A stretch of DNA of 64,000 nt from Rapana venosa (GCA_028751875.1 CM054155.1:12162619-12226618); one strand, 5' to 3'; positions 35,707-49,075 are shown, numbered from the stretch's first letter. The notes: generated from the sequence alone by a model not told the origin. A program made the numbers and translations.

Positions 35707-35785
35707 TCAGACTCCATTGAACATGGCTTTACCACGATGGTGGAAGATGTTAAAACCACCACGGTTACTCAGCATGTCCCAAGTT
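35707..35785 (-). CDS. MMGT1: EMC5 exon 4 (TWDMLSNRGGFNIFHHRGKA ... stop)
   Basis: Acceptor gttgcag|A on the - strand; stop TGA at 35,709-35,707. FNIFHHRGK matches FYVFNHRGR of human MMGT1. Confidence 0.93.
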
Positions 35786-38700
35786 CTGCAACATACACAC
35801 AAAAGAATATGTAACCCCAAACCACTTTTTTGAAAAAGAACACCCCCCCCCACACAAGATCAGAAAAAGATGAACACCTCAAATAGCATTAACATTACTA
35901 TCAAGGGAAAATTAGAAAAAGGAGACTGAAAAATTAAAAGAAAAACACCTTGAAGTATACAGAAACAAAATATGATGTCTGGCTAACAACTTACACTGTG
36001 GATCTAGTTTCAGTTATAGGTCTGCCATTAAATTTTTTAAAGAAAATCTGTCTATATATCTGCAACTGTACTCCATTTCTCTGTAGTACGTCCTCCACAC
36101 ATGAGGAAGTGTACAGCTGACATAAGATTGTTCCTTGCTGTAAACAGATATCTGAACCACCCAAACAAAACCAAGGCAGAGCATGCGGTTACTATTTCAG
36201 ACCCACTGAGTCACATGAGAGAAAAGCAAAATCAATTTCAGCTTTAATTTTGCTGACATGATTCTGATAATGTTTCTGTAGCAAATGCTCTCAACAAGAC
36301 CAGCCGGATAACAGTGGTTTGGTTGTTGTTGGTATAGAGTGGTTGCTGAGATACCTGTTTGACAGTTTTCCCCTAAGAGTCAATACCAGTTTTGACTCCT
36401 TTCCTCTGCACGTCTTTTAGACAAAACTTCAAACTGACATCCTGTCCATGTGCAAATGCAGACAGCATGTCTAGAGCACACTTTCTATAAAAAAAACACC
36501 TCATCATTGGCAGATGAGTAAGCCAGCTATGGCAGGTGGCATGGATTCGAGACACATAAACTGCCAAAGATGCAATCAACAGATTGAACAAAGTCAACAG
36601 ATGGAAGAAAGATGGGCTGTCAGGATCAACTTGCCCATGACTCTCTGCCTGACACTTCAGTGAAAAGCCCCTATCACAGACTCCTCAATGAGTTTGGGGG
36701 AAAAGAGAGCAGCTTACATTACAAGCAAGGAAAGGGTCTTTCTTGGTAGTACTGTACTCACTTTGTCTCCTGTTCTGAGCTTGCTCGAATCTCTCTGAAG
36801 TTTCCGGCCACATTCACCACCCCATAGCAGGTGATTAGCAGCCCCAGCACACACTGAAGTAAAATCTGCACATAGAAGAAAAAGGGCAGCCACTGGTGAA
36901 ACAAAAAAACCAAAAGACAACAGTCAATGAAAGCCACCACAGAGGTGCCCATTTTTTGGTGTTTTTGTTTTGTTTTGAATTTTACCCTGGAGTTAACATC
37001 AGTACTGATCCCACCCCCCACCTACCCAAGTTCTTCAGAAGAGACTATACAGTATATACTGAGGCCCTGTGTGTGAATGCATGCAGAACATCTTACACAC
37101 ACATTAAAAAATCAGTTCCACCTTTCGAAAGAGTAGGCTATTTCGTGCAAGCAGAAATGGATGACTTAAAAAAACAACAACACACAGATGATGTGTATAA
37201 ACACCACCCCTGAGCTTGGAATGCAGCTACCTTGATAATGGTGGGCAAAAATAGTTGCTTACGGCGTTACGCAAAATCTCAGTGTATGCAAACGTCAAAA
37301 GTTCTACACAGCGCACGAATCCAACATCACTCAGTCAAAGGTGCTAAATTTTGTGCGCCCCTTCCTTTTACCTAGTCCAAGTGTGGTCAGTTCATGCTGT
37401 GATTATCACCAGCTGGGCTGGGATGGGATGAAATGAATAGTAGCTGAAAGTGGGGGAAACTGACAATTGTGTCTAGCCAGGGAACAGAAAAAAAGACAAA
37501 TGGAGGACACCACAATTTGAAATAAGCAACTGAACTGTGCAGGCAGAATTTATCAGGTACTTTTCTTTAGCCATTTTATTTGACCAGCTCTGGCTCAGAT
37601 TATCTCAAATATTAACAGTAACACGTGGAGGTATTGAGTGTGCTACTGACCTTTCCTATAAAATCAATATTTTTTACCTTTATCACCTTTTGATAGACCC
37701 ACCCCCCTCCCTCCCCAAAGAATAACCTTAAAAAAACCCCAACCCAAACCCAACACCCCTAAACACCATGATTTAAAGAACCAAGTAAAAATCCAACCTT
37801 CTTGAAAACAAAACACACAGAAAACACACACACAGAGATGTAAAAAAGCACATGAGTGCTTATTCCATTATCCTCGATATGAAAGAATAAAAGAATAAAA
37901 ATAAAAAATAAAAAATACACACACAGGTTATTTTGACCAACAATCTTTCTTTTTTTTGAAAATAAAGTCTGAAAACGCATGCAACTATACTATACCAGTA
38001 TACTTCAGTTGTGATTTCATGATAGAACTTACATCATGAGGCAGCATTGTGAATTCTTGTTCTGTTAAACGTAGATATGTCCGATCTGAAACAAACAGCA
38101 CCCCTGCATTAGCCATTATCATGATTATGACAAGCAGCTAAAACAGACAAATGTTCAAATGCTATAATTTGCACATAAACATATCTACATGTCATCACTC
38201 ATGGGTGATTGTTCATGTGCCTTGGCTTCAGTAGTACAGTACTTTCCTCCAACTCACCCAGCTGTTAATGGGTACCTGCCCTCGATATGCTGGCCCCTAT
38301 TTATTTATAATTATTTATTCATTCTTTTACTGACCACACAGGTAACAGGAACATTTTAAGTTACATGTCATCAGACAGCACACTACAGACTAGAATTTTT
38401 AAAGGTCTTATTTATCTTATTTATTTATTTATACCACTTTAAGTCACGGCAGATTTCTCTGCGTGAAATTCGGGCTGCTCTCCCCAGGAAGAGCACGTCG
38501 CCACAAGAGCAGCGCCACCTTTTTTTTTTCTTTTTTCCTGTCTGCAACAGTATTTGTTTCCCTATCAGAGTGGCTTTTTTTCTACAGAATTTTGCCAGGG
38601 ACAACTCTCTTGTTGCCGTGGGTTCTTTTACGTGCACACTGATCTGCTGACATATAAGTACAGATAACAAACACTACATTGGTTTGGCCACAAGAGAAGA

Positions 38701-40534
38701 TTTAATGGTCTTGCCACCTAACTCTCCATAAAATATCTCAAAATAGGCAGACAGAATGGGTAATTAACCCCCCCCCAAAAAAAACACAAAAAAACCCACA
38801 CCAACAAACCCCCCCAAAAAAAACAACAACAAAAAAACCCAACATACCCCAACCCTCCACCCCCAAACACACACAAAAAAACCTGACAATAAAAAACCAG
38901 CAGACAAAAACATAGCTGAACGGTCAGGGAAAATAACAACCTGCAGAAACTCACTATTAAGTAAACAACCAACAAAAAATAAGATATTTCAAGTTTCAAC
39001 TTTCAGTGTCCCATATTTAATGAATTAAAAGAAAAGAAACGTGTGTGTTTATTATTTTAATTTATTTTATTCTTTTATATCGAGGAAAATGCACTAAGCA
39101 CTTATGTGCTTTTTCACATCCAGTCATGCAGTTTTGTAAAGTTTGTCATCTGTTCCCACCGGCACACAATGGCCTACTCTTATGAAAAGTGGAACAGGAT
39201 TTAACATGTGCGCAAGATGTTCTGCGTGGGATCGCACACGGGGCCTCGTTTTATACTAATTATAGTCTCATCCGAAGGATGTGTGTGTGTGTGTGAATAT
39301 TATTTATTTCATAATGATAATCTGGTAAGCCAGAATAAATAAAATCTGAGCTTTCACTCTCTGATTTTGGAATGGAATATCTAGGATGTGAAAATGACTG
39401 TGAATTCATACTCTACTTCCTCAATGGGGATGCTGGGGGTCTGTCACACAGTGTTAGTTTATGAGTACAGATCTATAGCATCTGGAAATTCTGAGCTAGG
39501 AAAGTTACTACCAAGACAGTGGAGGTGTGCTGTGAGCAAGGCACCTCCACTATAATCAAATGTCTGCCTAATTTCCAAAACAGCAGCTGCCTCCCCTGCT
39601 GTTTTCATGATCATCATCAAGCATGGTAGACAAACACAATTTGATGATCTGAATAAAATTTAAAACACTTTTTTCTAGGCTCAAAGAAAGATGCACCAAA
39701 AAACCCCCAGCACCGACAAGATATTTAAACACAACTAGAACAAGAAAATTTACATTTAGCAATAGAGTAGCCAATAACTGGAACAGACTAACAATATTTT
39801 AAATTATCAAACGAACACCTAGTGTAAATTATATAGCTTCAAGAACCTAATAGACAAAAATGAAGTACTTACTGAAACAGTGAAAGTAAGTGAAAGAAAT
39901 GTGACTTTAGTCTTTAGGTTGATTAAAATAAACTTAAGTCAAGAAGAGACTGAGTTAGTCATTGACCCGACCAACATTGGCAACATATACAACAAAGAAA
40001 ATTTCAATTAAGACAGAAAAAGAATAGAAAGAGATGGGGCATAAAAACCCAAATCGGCTTAGTTGTGTTTGAAAACGCCTCAAATCTGATCCTTGTGCCG
40101 ACAGAAGTGACCTCGCCTGCACTAAGCCTATCGTTTCACCACTTTTGGCCAAGCACAAAAATATGTCATCAGTTGAGTGGTCAGGTAGGAGTTCAAATGA
40201 GGGTAGCATCTTTGACATTAGTTTTATTAATTAACAGGTGCTTTATTCTGTGAAGCTGTGAAACTGTAAGCACAGAACTCCTTAGACAGTAAGGTAGCCG
40301 CTAAACACGGTCTTGAGTTGGAATGACTTGTTAGACAACGGGACACAGTGAAGACAAAAACTATTTCATATAATCATGGTATTTGTGAAGATTAGCATAC
40401 AGACAACAGAGAAATGGGTAAATGTTTCTGAATCTTCTGTAAAAATGAATAAGAAACTTACGTTGAGCAGCGGAATACGCCGCATGAGCAAGTGCAATTA
40501 ACCCTACGATCACGCACAGCTTGCAGGTCGCCAT
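35707..40534 (-). CDS. MMGT1: ER membrane protein complex subunit 5 (membrane magnesium transporter 1), 4 coding exons
   Basis: EMC5/MMGT1 is a small two-helix core subunit of the ER membrane protein complex, an insertase for tail-anchored and multipass proteins; it has also been described as a Mg2+ transporter. Four exons join to 102 residues. Helix 1 is about residues 5-22 (LCVIVGLIALAHAAYSA) and helix 2 about 43-63 (ILLQCVLGLLITCYGVVNVA). Family hallmarks are ALAHAAYSAAQHRTYLRLTEQE, the TCYG block and HHRGKAMF near the end. ATG at 40,534 puts the start where the human protein begins. The protein stops soon after HHRGKAMFNGV, whereas human MMGT1 (131 residues) has a longer tail. The gene converges on the carrier gene. 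Confidence 0.94.
36762..36865 (-). CDS. MMGT1: EMC5 exon 3 (second transmembrane helix)
   Basis: Acceptor tgtgcag|ATT and donor ACAAA|gtgagt on the - strand. Encodes ILLQCVLGLLITCYGVVNVA and then GNFREIRASSEQET, matching the human TCYGIVHIAGEFK region. Confidence 0.94.
36985..37165 (+). mobile_element. SINE B fragment
   Basis: Shares ggagttaacatcagtactga, cagaacatcttacacacac and gaaagagtaggct with the SINE B body. It lies in EMC5 intron 2, antisense to the gene. Confidence 0.65.
37837..37920 (+). mobile_element. SINE B 3' end fragment
   Basis: Contains agcacatgagtgcttattcc and attatcctcgatat, then an A-rich (aataa)n tail, matching the 3' end of the SINE B copy near 59.8 kb. Confidence 0.65.
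38033..38085 (-). CDS. MMGT1: EMC5 exon 2 (HRTYLRLTEQEFTMLPHD)
   Basis: Acceptor gtttcag|AT and donor GAT|gtaagt on the - strand. It matches HRSYMRLTEKE...LPID of human MMGT1, a lumenal loop between the two helices. Confidence 0.93.
38199..38306 (+). mobile_element. Partial copy of SINE C
   Basis: Begins inside the 5S-derived part (catgggtgat), continues through ccttggcttcag and AATGGGTACCTGCCCTC to ggctggcccc, and lacks the tRNA head. It lies in EMC5 intron 1. Confidence 0.7.
38410..38645 (-). mobile_element. 3' half of SINE A, inverted
   Basis: The reverse complement reads gaacccacggcaacaagaga, gttgtccctggcaaaattct, ggtggcgctgctcttgtgg and aatttcacgcagagaaatct, followed by an (ataa)n-like tail. 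It matches the second half of the copy at 62.9-63.3 kb. It lies in EMC5 intron 1. Confidence 0.75.
39065..39282 (-). mobile_element. SINE B copy (3' two-thirds), inverted
   Basis: The + strand reads gcacttatgtgctttttcac, cacaatggcctactctta, aacatgtgcgcaagatgttc and ctcatccgaagg, the reverse of the SINE B body. Confidence 0.7.
40462..40534 (-). CDS. MMGT1: EMC5 exon 1 (residues 1-24, first base of 25)
   Basis: Starts ATGGCGACCTGC (MATCKLCV). Donor CAAC|gtaagt reads from 40,461 downward, in phase 1. It encodes the signal-anchor-like first helix and ALAHAAYSAAQ. Confidence 0.94.
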
Positions 40535-40760
40535 TTTGAACTTGTTACCATAAAACGTGTAGAGTGTTGTAAATTGCAACATTATAAAATTATTATATTT
40601 AGATAAAAGCGATTCTTCATAGCAAAAATATATCGTAAAGTAACAGATTATAAGTTATTCTTTAGATGAATTAAAATTGAACAATACCAAAAATTTTAAT
40701 ATGATTACGTTTTACGACATACAGTGTGTCAACTGGGCGGGGCTAGCCTAAGACCTGTAT
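40535..40760 (-). promoter_or_regulatory. Presumed EMC5 promoter and 5' UTR region
   Basis: The segment directly upstream of the EMC5 start codon. It is AT-rich, with CpGs clustered around the start codon. No core motif is clear enough to name; the call rests on position only. Confidence 0.35.
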
Positions 40761-41638
40761 ATATTTACAATCACTATGCTCCTCCTCATCGTTTTCATCA
40801 CAGCAGCAAATTACATTAACAGTTTTCAACATCACCCATCATATTACAGTGGGAAAGAAAGTTGATTTCCGCCTATAGTTTATGAATCCAGGTCCAGCTG
40901 TCTTGAATTAACTTTGTACTGACCAGTTTAGTTAACCCCCACCCCTACCCCCTTTTTATTTTTGTTTGTTTGTTAATAATTATTTATGCAAGTTTGATTT
41001 AGTAGTCTAACATCACCAATAGTAATAGTTTAAAGAAATCACCTCGGTGGGAAAATCAAGGCTTATTATCTATAGTACAAGCACCAGGGCCCACAGGTAA
41101 GGCTCTACTTTAAGATCTAAATTTTCACATGTTCTGTACCCCTATCTTGTCCAGTCTGCATTCGTGCGGGCGTGTACACGTTCAATGACCATCCACTCTG
41201 ACAAGACATGTACCACACTCATACAAGAAAGACCACACATTGTGACAAACAAGTTTAGAAAATAACTGATAGTGGCTGACAAGGGTCTTGATTATATAAA
41301 TCTTAAATGGATGACTGTTTTGTTGTTGTTGGTTTCTGCGTTTTCTGTTGTTTTTAGATGAGAGAGGTGGACAATAACACTTAAGCTATATTTCTTTTGA
41401 TGCTCAGCTTTTGAAGCCATCACTTTGAAGTATGTCTGTTTCTGTGTAGTTGCATTTGTAGGTTCATCCCCAGTTATGGAACAGTAAACAAAGAAAGTTT
41501 GGGTGTACCCTTTTCAACATGAAACAATTTTTGTTTTTAGAAAGGCTAGATTCCTGACCAAATTGATTTTGAATGGTGAAAGCTTTCCCATAATTTATCA
41601 ATTTGCTATAATAAAGTGATGCACATATTCTTTTATCT

Positions 41639-41934
41639 ATTGTTTATTATTATTCATTGCATGACATTTATGTGCAAACAGCTTGTCCAGAGGTTGGTTA
41701 TGCACCCTATCTAGAGAATGAAAGATGACCTGGGATTTGAATCCCATTTGAAGCCAGACATTCCATTTGTTTGACATGAATGTCAAACATATTGTTTATT
41801 ATTATTCATTGCATGACATTTATGTGCAAACAGCTTGTCCAGAGGTTGGTTATGCACCCTATCTAGAGAATGAAAGATGACCTGGGATTTGAATCCCATT
41901 TGAAGCCAGACATTCCATTTGTTTGACATGAATG
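41639..41934 (+). repeat. Perfect 144-bp tandem duplication
   Basis: Copies at 41,639-41,782 and 41,791-41,934 appear identical by eye, separated by 8 bases. Each contains a box B-like ggatttgaatccc. Confidence 0.92.
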
Positions 41935-41990
41935 GTGGTGGTCTGGATGCTTGTTCTACAGACAAGACCATAATCAAAGATTGGTAGCAC
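41690..41990 (+). mobile_element. Diverged SINE A head, internally duplicated
   Basis: Contains GGATTTGAATCCC (box B-like) twice and ends with gaatggtggtggtctggatg, like the SINE A body. The duplication is the perfect 144-bp repeat described separately. Confidence 0.45.
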
Positions 41991-42016
41991 AAAATGCATT
42001 TGTAGCCCTTTTACCT

Positions 42017-42038
42017 CCCCCCCCCCCCCCCCCCCCCC
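42017..42038 (+). repeat. Poly(C) run of 22 with A/C-only flank
   Basis: The run is followed by roughly 90 bases made almost only of A and C. Confidence 0.95.
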
Positions 42039-42669
42039 TAAAAAAACTCCAAACATAAACAACCCACCAACCAAACCAACCACACACAGCAACACAAAAA
42101 CACACAACAAAAACCAAACAACCAAAAAGAACAAACACCAAATCCCACTTCTCATGGGAATGTGACAGCTGTTGAGGGTTGGGTTAGGTGTTACTTTTAA
42201 AGGAAAGGCACAAAAAAAACCCGAAGAAAAAACACCCATGGCATTGTCCTTTGCCATCTTTTATTTTCCCAGGAGATGCCCAATTTTATGCAATGAAATC
42301 TGCTGCAAGTACAAAAATGCTACACAATGCTGCTGAATTCCTTTCACTGTTATTGTTCAGCCTACGTCTTAATGCACGGTTGGTTCAATAAATGATATGC
42401 CACCAGTGAGCATGTTGATTACTTGTTGGGTTATGAGCTGCTATGACATGTACGTTTTGTGTGTGTGTGTGCGTGTGTGTGATTTTTAGTATCTTTTGAA
42501 ATTCTGATAAATCTGTGTGTTGTACAAAAATACTTGCTGTTATGACTAACAGATTTAAATCTTTTCTGTAAATGCATTAGAGTATCGAGGAATGAAAGCC
42601 ACACTCAAGCTTTCATTTTTGGTCCATTTTGAACTGTTTTTCTTATAAACGCACAGACTCCCCTGAAGT

Positions 42670-42770
42670 CGGAGTAAGGCTACCTTAATGGTGGGTAAAA
42701 ATGGTTGTACATGCAAAATATCACCATGGGTAAGCCTTGGAGCTCTAGCCGAGGAATACCCCTTCCCCAC
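42670..42770 (-). repeat. Dispersed repeat G
   Basis: The reverse complement carries ttcctcggctagagctcca and ggtgatattttgcatgtaca, also seen on + at 45,670-45,750 and 59,960-60,030. A shorter form occurs at 37,222-37,275. Four related copies; family unknown. Confidence 0.55.
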
Positions 42771-45669
42771 CATCACACACACATACAGCACTTACCGTTA
42801 TATACCCCACCCCCAAAAAAACCAAAAACAACCAACAAACAACCCCCCCAAACTTTTTGTGAAAGACTAGCTTCTCTGTCTGTCTATCTGTCTGTCTTTC
42901 TCACACACACACAAACAAGAAGTGGTGAGCTTTGAGATACATATTTATTGCCACTACTACAGAGATAACTTGTACATGTATGGAAACAGAGCCAGTGAAT
43001 GGACCATGAATGGAAACAATAATCTGAAACGAGACAACAGAGCCACCATGGGGGTGCCAGTGTGTTTCCAAATTACTGTGAACAATCTTCATGACCCCAC
43101 ACACCCTCCCTGCTGATGACAACAATTTGGAGTTTTAAAAAAGTGATCCGGCATGTGATTTTGTGACACACTGGCTGATATTTGATTTTAAGTTGAACGG
43201 ATGATTTACAGAATGTATAAAAATCTCTGCTGCGATTGCAGTGCTGGGAATGTTGATGTGATTTTTCACAGAATACAATTTGCTGCTGTTTCCTTGCCAC
43301 TTTGTTATACTTCGCTTGAATGGCTTGAATGTTTTATTACCTGCTGCTTTTAGTGAAAACCTGAGCTTACAAATCCTACCACATTAAAAAAAACCCAAAA
43401 GCTTGTCAGTCATAAGAATGACCCACTCTCAAAAATGTGTAAAATTTCCGGCAAAACAAATTTCTTTTGTTGTTTCGTTTTCCCCCATGGAGGGGTCAAT
43501 TAAGCAGACCATCTCCATGTGTATGCCAGTCTTCAGTCACTTGGCGATCTGTCCTTCATAAACAATAACTGAAGAATCGCTGTGAATGTTGTACACATGG
43601 CGAGTATCTGCATGTCGCCTATATCTCAAGTCAAATCACTCTGCCTGAAAAACAGCTGCTTTATTCATTAATCAAGAAAAGGAAACGACTGAGATCTCCA
43701 TGTTGACTGAATTATAATGTTTATAACATTAGTGGTTCAAACTTGCATTGATCCAGCTAATCACAAAAAAAGTTGATTTATGTTTCTCTCATTTGTGTTA
43801 CAAGATGTGTTATAATTCTGAAGCTGTAGATTTATATGCTGTTGTTTCAAAGCCAGCTCTTGTCAAATGCCCATGCAAATCCAACAGCAACTATGCAGAA
43901 TGTTGCGCACATCACTTCTTGGTTTCTGAACGAGTTATCTTCGTCACAAAATCACATGTTGGAACATGAACAATAGAAACTCGTTGAATCAACTAGACTT
44001 TTCAGAATCATTTTTTGTCTGTTTTTTCCTTTATTAACTTACTTTTGATCTGCGCTTTCAGAAGTTGTACACAGCAAACAAATCCACACACACCTGTTCA
44101 CATATCTCACGTTTACATTTCAAATACTCTTGGCCACATTTTAATGTCTTTTATCAATAATGACTGAGTTGGTATGTGATGTAAGCCATATCTGCCACAA
44201 GTAAGAATAAAAACATTCAAACTTTTTTTTTTGCAGCAAAACACACTGACACATTGATGTTTGTTGGTGATGATTGATGACGATGATGATAATGAATCAC
44301 ATCACAAATACAATGTTTCAAATTGTTATTCAGGCAGATCTCTTTTACACAGATGTCCCCAGGTGTTCTTATACAGATGTTCCAAGTGCAGAGATTCAGT
44401 CGGTCAACTGAATCAACCTGTAGTGCTTTCAATGACAACGAGTGTGGAGGAGTATGTCTAGGAATTGATCAGCAATGCTGCAGACGCCAACCTCTACAAG
44501 GACACTTGGCTTGAAGATGATGTTTATAGTAATCAGTAACACACACACAAACACAAACATACATCTTGATCTGCAACTATGACGGGAGGCTGTGCATTTG
44601 GCTTTTCCCTTTGCCTACGTTCAGCCGTGCATACTGGACCCTTGAGATAATAGTTCACAACACATTCACCACACACTATGGATGAAGAAGAGAGACCACA
44701 GTTCACAACACACTCACCACGATCTGATGGACAAACAGGACATAACAGTAATTCACAACTGTTCATGATGTGCTGATGGTTGACCAGTAGCTCTGTGACT
44801 GATAAATGTCTGATCATTGGTCTAATATAATTAATGATGGCATGGATAAATCAAATTCATACACTGGTGCACAGGCAGGTATATAATGCAAAGCCATAAC
44901 AATCACACAGGGATACCACACAGAACAATATCAACCATGTGTATCATCAGTAAACAACAAACTTGCAGTAAGAGGTCTTCTCAGTTACCAAACCAAAACC
45001 ATAAACATTCATGAATAAAAAACCAAACCAAACCACCACCCCGAAAACCAAAATGATAAAAAATCCCCCCTTCACCCAATATCCAAGAGAACTGTACTTC
45101 TGGATTCTTTGTATACTGTGTGTGTGCATGCACACTACAAGGGGGCATGTGGGGGAATGGGGGGAGAGGCACACGCACACCCTATCACCACCACACAAAC
45201 AGAGGCGCAAGAGGTTTTCTTTTGATTTTTTTCTGATAAAAAAAAGGAAAGAAAAAATAGACCCAACAAATAAGACAACAATCCATGAACCTTGGTACAG
45301 GAATTTTTAAAAATAGTATTCTGCAACCATCTTCCCCTGGTCCTACAGACAGACAAGAAAGACAACTTACACGCACACTAAAGAAAGACACTTCACACGC
45401 ACACTTTCTACGTCCCGTTCCTTTGATATAACAAACATCAACCCCACCCCACTCCTCCCCTCAAGCTACCCTACAAAGAGTACTAACAGGTAAGAACAAT
45501 GTCAACAGCAACAACTAACTACTCTTTTACAGCTATATTTTGATTGTATTACAGGTAACTGTTTTATATTGCACTGTCTGTTACATTGCCTTGTACACAG
45601 TACAAATCGTTCCATACTAAGCATAGAATTTGATCTTTTTTGGTTGTTGTTGTTTTTGTTTGTTTGTTC

Positions 45670-45750
45670 CTTGGCTAGAGCTCCGACTTCACCAGTGGTG
45701 AGATTTTGTGTATGCTAATGCGACCGTTTTTACCTACTTCATTATTTCCA
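45670..45750 (+). repeat. Dispersed repeat G
   Basis: ttccttggctagagctccga, caccagtggtgagattttgt and gcgaccgtttttacct match the other G copies. Confidence 0.55.
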
Positions 45751-47983
45751 AAGAGACTGTGAACATGAGCAATGTCATTCTCAGCCATGAAGACAAAATT
45801 ATTTAAGCATACACACAGACGTACATGCGTATACTATCTGTTTTTCAGGTGATTTTTTTAAAACCCAAAAATTTGATGCTGAGTTACAGAGCATATAGCA
45901 ATGTGAACACAAAACAACTAAACCACACATACCCCCCCCCCCGCCATACAAATCCAACCCCCAAAAAACCCCAACCCAACAAAATACAAAACACCAAAAG
46001 ACCCAATAATAACACACAAACAACCCCCCCCCCCCAACAAACAAAACAACAAACAAAAACCTAACACAAACTGCTTTGGTAGAAATCAGGAGCCTTGATG
46101 CCAAAGTTAAAAGTACAGACATCAGAACCTCTGTTTTATTTCAACAAATTCCTCATTCAAACTTCATGTCTGAAAGACCACTCAGGGCCGGCCAGGCAGC
46201 CACACCAGGGCTGTCTGTGCCTAGGAAGATCCTGGATAGGCTGACAACAGAAAATCCTGACACACCAACACCGCATGTTACTCACAACAAATCTGCAAAT
46301 CGCCCCATTTCTGAGCTTACACCATCTCTCTCTTTTTTCCTCTTCTCACTACAGGAATAAAAACAAACACACAAAACAAAACCAAGAAACTGCCAGTCAA
46401 CCTAACCAAATCGACAACATCCACCTACCCCCTCCCACTTAGAAAACCCACCCCAAACCCCAAAATGCAAACAGCATGATATATATCCCTCAAAAGTTAT
46501 TAAAAAAAGAAAAAAAAAGAAAAAGGCATATAACAAAAGTTTTCGACGGATAATTTAAACGACCCCAGTAAAGCAGCACTGTCAAGACAGAAACATCCCA
46601 AAGCCAATTTCAGTTTCTTTTGATGATTATCATGGCCTCAGCGGAGTCTTCCAATCGAGGGACTTATCAACCAACCAACCAACCACTACCAAGCATCTCT
46701 CTCTCCCTGACTACTGCAGCCTCTGTGCTCAGAGGACAGGCAAGCAGGAGAACAGTCAACTCCACAGGAAAAACTTTAACTGCTACAGGTAGGGAATCAG
46801 AAACAAAACCCACACACACAAAAACACTGAAAAGGGATAAACAGGACAAAAGAAAGCAAGTGATTTCAACAACATAAAAAAAGACTATGGAATAGCAACA
46901 GGGCATGGTACAGCCACTGTGCAACAGATCAACCCCTCTTACAGCATCTATGCTTCAAGACTCAAAGACAGTTTGTCACTTTCTGACAAACATTTAGCCC
47001 AACCCTCCCCTCCCCCCAAAAAAAAAAGTCCAAAAAGCAACTCCAAAACAAACCAACTAACAAATGATAATAATAATTTTTAAAAAGATTTAAAAAAGAG
47101 GTGGGAAGGGGGAAATAATTACATGTAAACCATCAAATACATGATGAAAAATCCCAAGAACAACATATGCCCACCTGAACTCTCACCAAAAAGCCCCAAC
47201 AAAAAAATCAAAGCTAAAAGTCTGTATTGCAATAACTGTTGCCTTAAACATGAAAAATGAAACACCAAACATGAACAGCACCCTCCTACCGACCCCCCCT
47301 CCCACTCCATTAAGAAAGCAACACCTTTTATCAAAATCTTTGTATGAAACATCAGGACATGCAGATGCTTCCACTGAAATCATGCACATGTCTATTTCTT
47401 AGGCACAGAAGTTTGATACTTAATTTGATAAGTTATCAGTTGATTTCAACAACAATCATAAGGAAATCATATCTACTGGAAGCTTTTTTGGGGGGGATCA
47501 AAACAACAAATCCATTTTTCATGAAATGTCAAAAATTGCTTAAATCACATCAACATCGAATACACACTTGGTCAACAATAATAATTTTCTTTTTAAGTAA
47601 AAAAATTAAGAAATATATGAGAATGATGAATATTCTTACTCAACCACCCCTCCCCTCACCCCCCCAAAAAAAAACAACCCACAAATACCCCCCCCCCACC
47701 CACCCACCACAACAAATTTAAAAAACCCAAACCAATCCAAGGAACATTCCACCTTTTCTGCCTTTTAAAAAAAACAACAAAACAAAACTGTAGCCTAATT
47801 TCAACCGCACACAAAAAAAAAACGAAGAGAAAAATACAAGACTGATGACCAGACAAAAAACACCATCCACTCCCCAAAAGCCAACCACCACCATAAGCGC
47901 AAAAACAAGTAAATACACACACACCCTCCCCTGTCAAATCCTGAATGGCAAATGATTTGCAGTTTTTTGTCACACTTCCTTCT

Positions 47984-48012
47984 CCCCCCCCCCCCCCCCC
48001 CCCCCCCCCCCC
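47984..48012 (+). repeat. Poly(C) run of 29
   Basis: Direct reading. Confidence 0.97.
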
Positions 48013-48859
48013 GTCCCAGTTGATGAGAAACTCATTGACACAAAACAATCCCTGAAACAGCCACCTATATATGTACACACGGCGAACTCTCAATGTGACG
48101 AACAATTCTCAGAACATTACACAGACATCATTCAGATTATCTGCACTAATTAACAGTAATCTCTGCCTACATTTCTCTCTGTACTCAAAGCCTACAAAAA
48201 AACCATCATCCATAATATTCAAGCAATGTTACAAAGAAATCAGCAACAGTAAAGCAGAGAGGACTATTAAAGACTTCTCTCTCATCCTCTTTATGCTAAA
48301 CAGACATGCATTTCCATGAAAAAAAATGAAATGACAGTCTTAAAATTGATGACACATTTTTATGAGCATGCTGAAATGAAACATATGATATTCAATGAAT
48401 GGCGACAGTTTTTTCATGCCATGTCACACCCTGAGACAAAACCAGTAGACCGTCCTTCTACGTGTGTTGTTGTTCTATATAATATGGATCAGCTTCAGCC
48501 GGCCGATATTACAGTGACTGGCATGATTTGTAGAATGATGATGACTCATGTTATTTTCATTACACATTATAAATCTGCTGCAAACTCCACATATAACTGA
48601 CATCACTTGCAGTTAACACATGCTTAAGTCTGTAAAACAAACAGAAACATCAAAGGCCAAGTCTTTCTGCTCCTTGTGGAAAAACAACGAGTACTTTTGC
48701 GTGCAAAAAAGAATGACACCATTCCAAAAGGTCAGGCTCACATACAGCATTCACAAGTAAACTAGATGGAAAAAATGGTAGGCGTATACACCTAACCCAG
48801 GGCAAAGACAGATGACACCATCTAGAACTTCCATTTACGACTAAACAAACACAAAAACG

Positions 48860-49075
48860 CTTTGCAGAAGTTTATATTCAGGTAATCAAAATATCTAAAT
48901 AAACACACAAAAAAACATAATACTAGCCGATATAACACAAGTCAATATTCAGGTAGTCAGAACCACTAAACAAACACACAAAAAGCATAACACAACTGTA
49001 TATTCAGGAGGTCAACACCACTAATCGAACACAAAAAAGCAGAACACGAGTCTACACTCAGGTAGTCAGAGGCAG
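48860..49075 (+). repeat. Degenerate tandem array, 54-71 bp unit, about 4 copies
   Basis: The anchor atattcaggta(g/a)tca recurs near 48,874, 48,945, 48,999 and 49,053, each followed by an acaaacacacaaaaa-like stretch. Confidence 0.75.

Noticed and set aside
42188..42391. Open frame on + with AATAAA nearby
   Set aside because: No homology and low-complexity Lys/Pro start; the hexamer is expected by chance in this composition.
44533..44817. Cysteine-containing frame on - (CPVCPSDRGECVVNCG...)
   Set aside because: The apparent pattern comes from a short internal repeat of gagtgtgttgtgaac; no splice context or recognised domain.
47656..48105. Open frame of 149 codons on -, Gly/Val/Phe-rich
   Set aside because: Spans the 29-base poly(C) run and A/C-only tracts; the composition alone explains the lack of stops.
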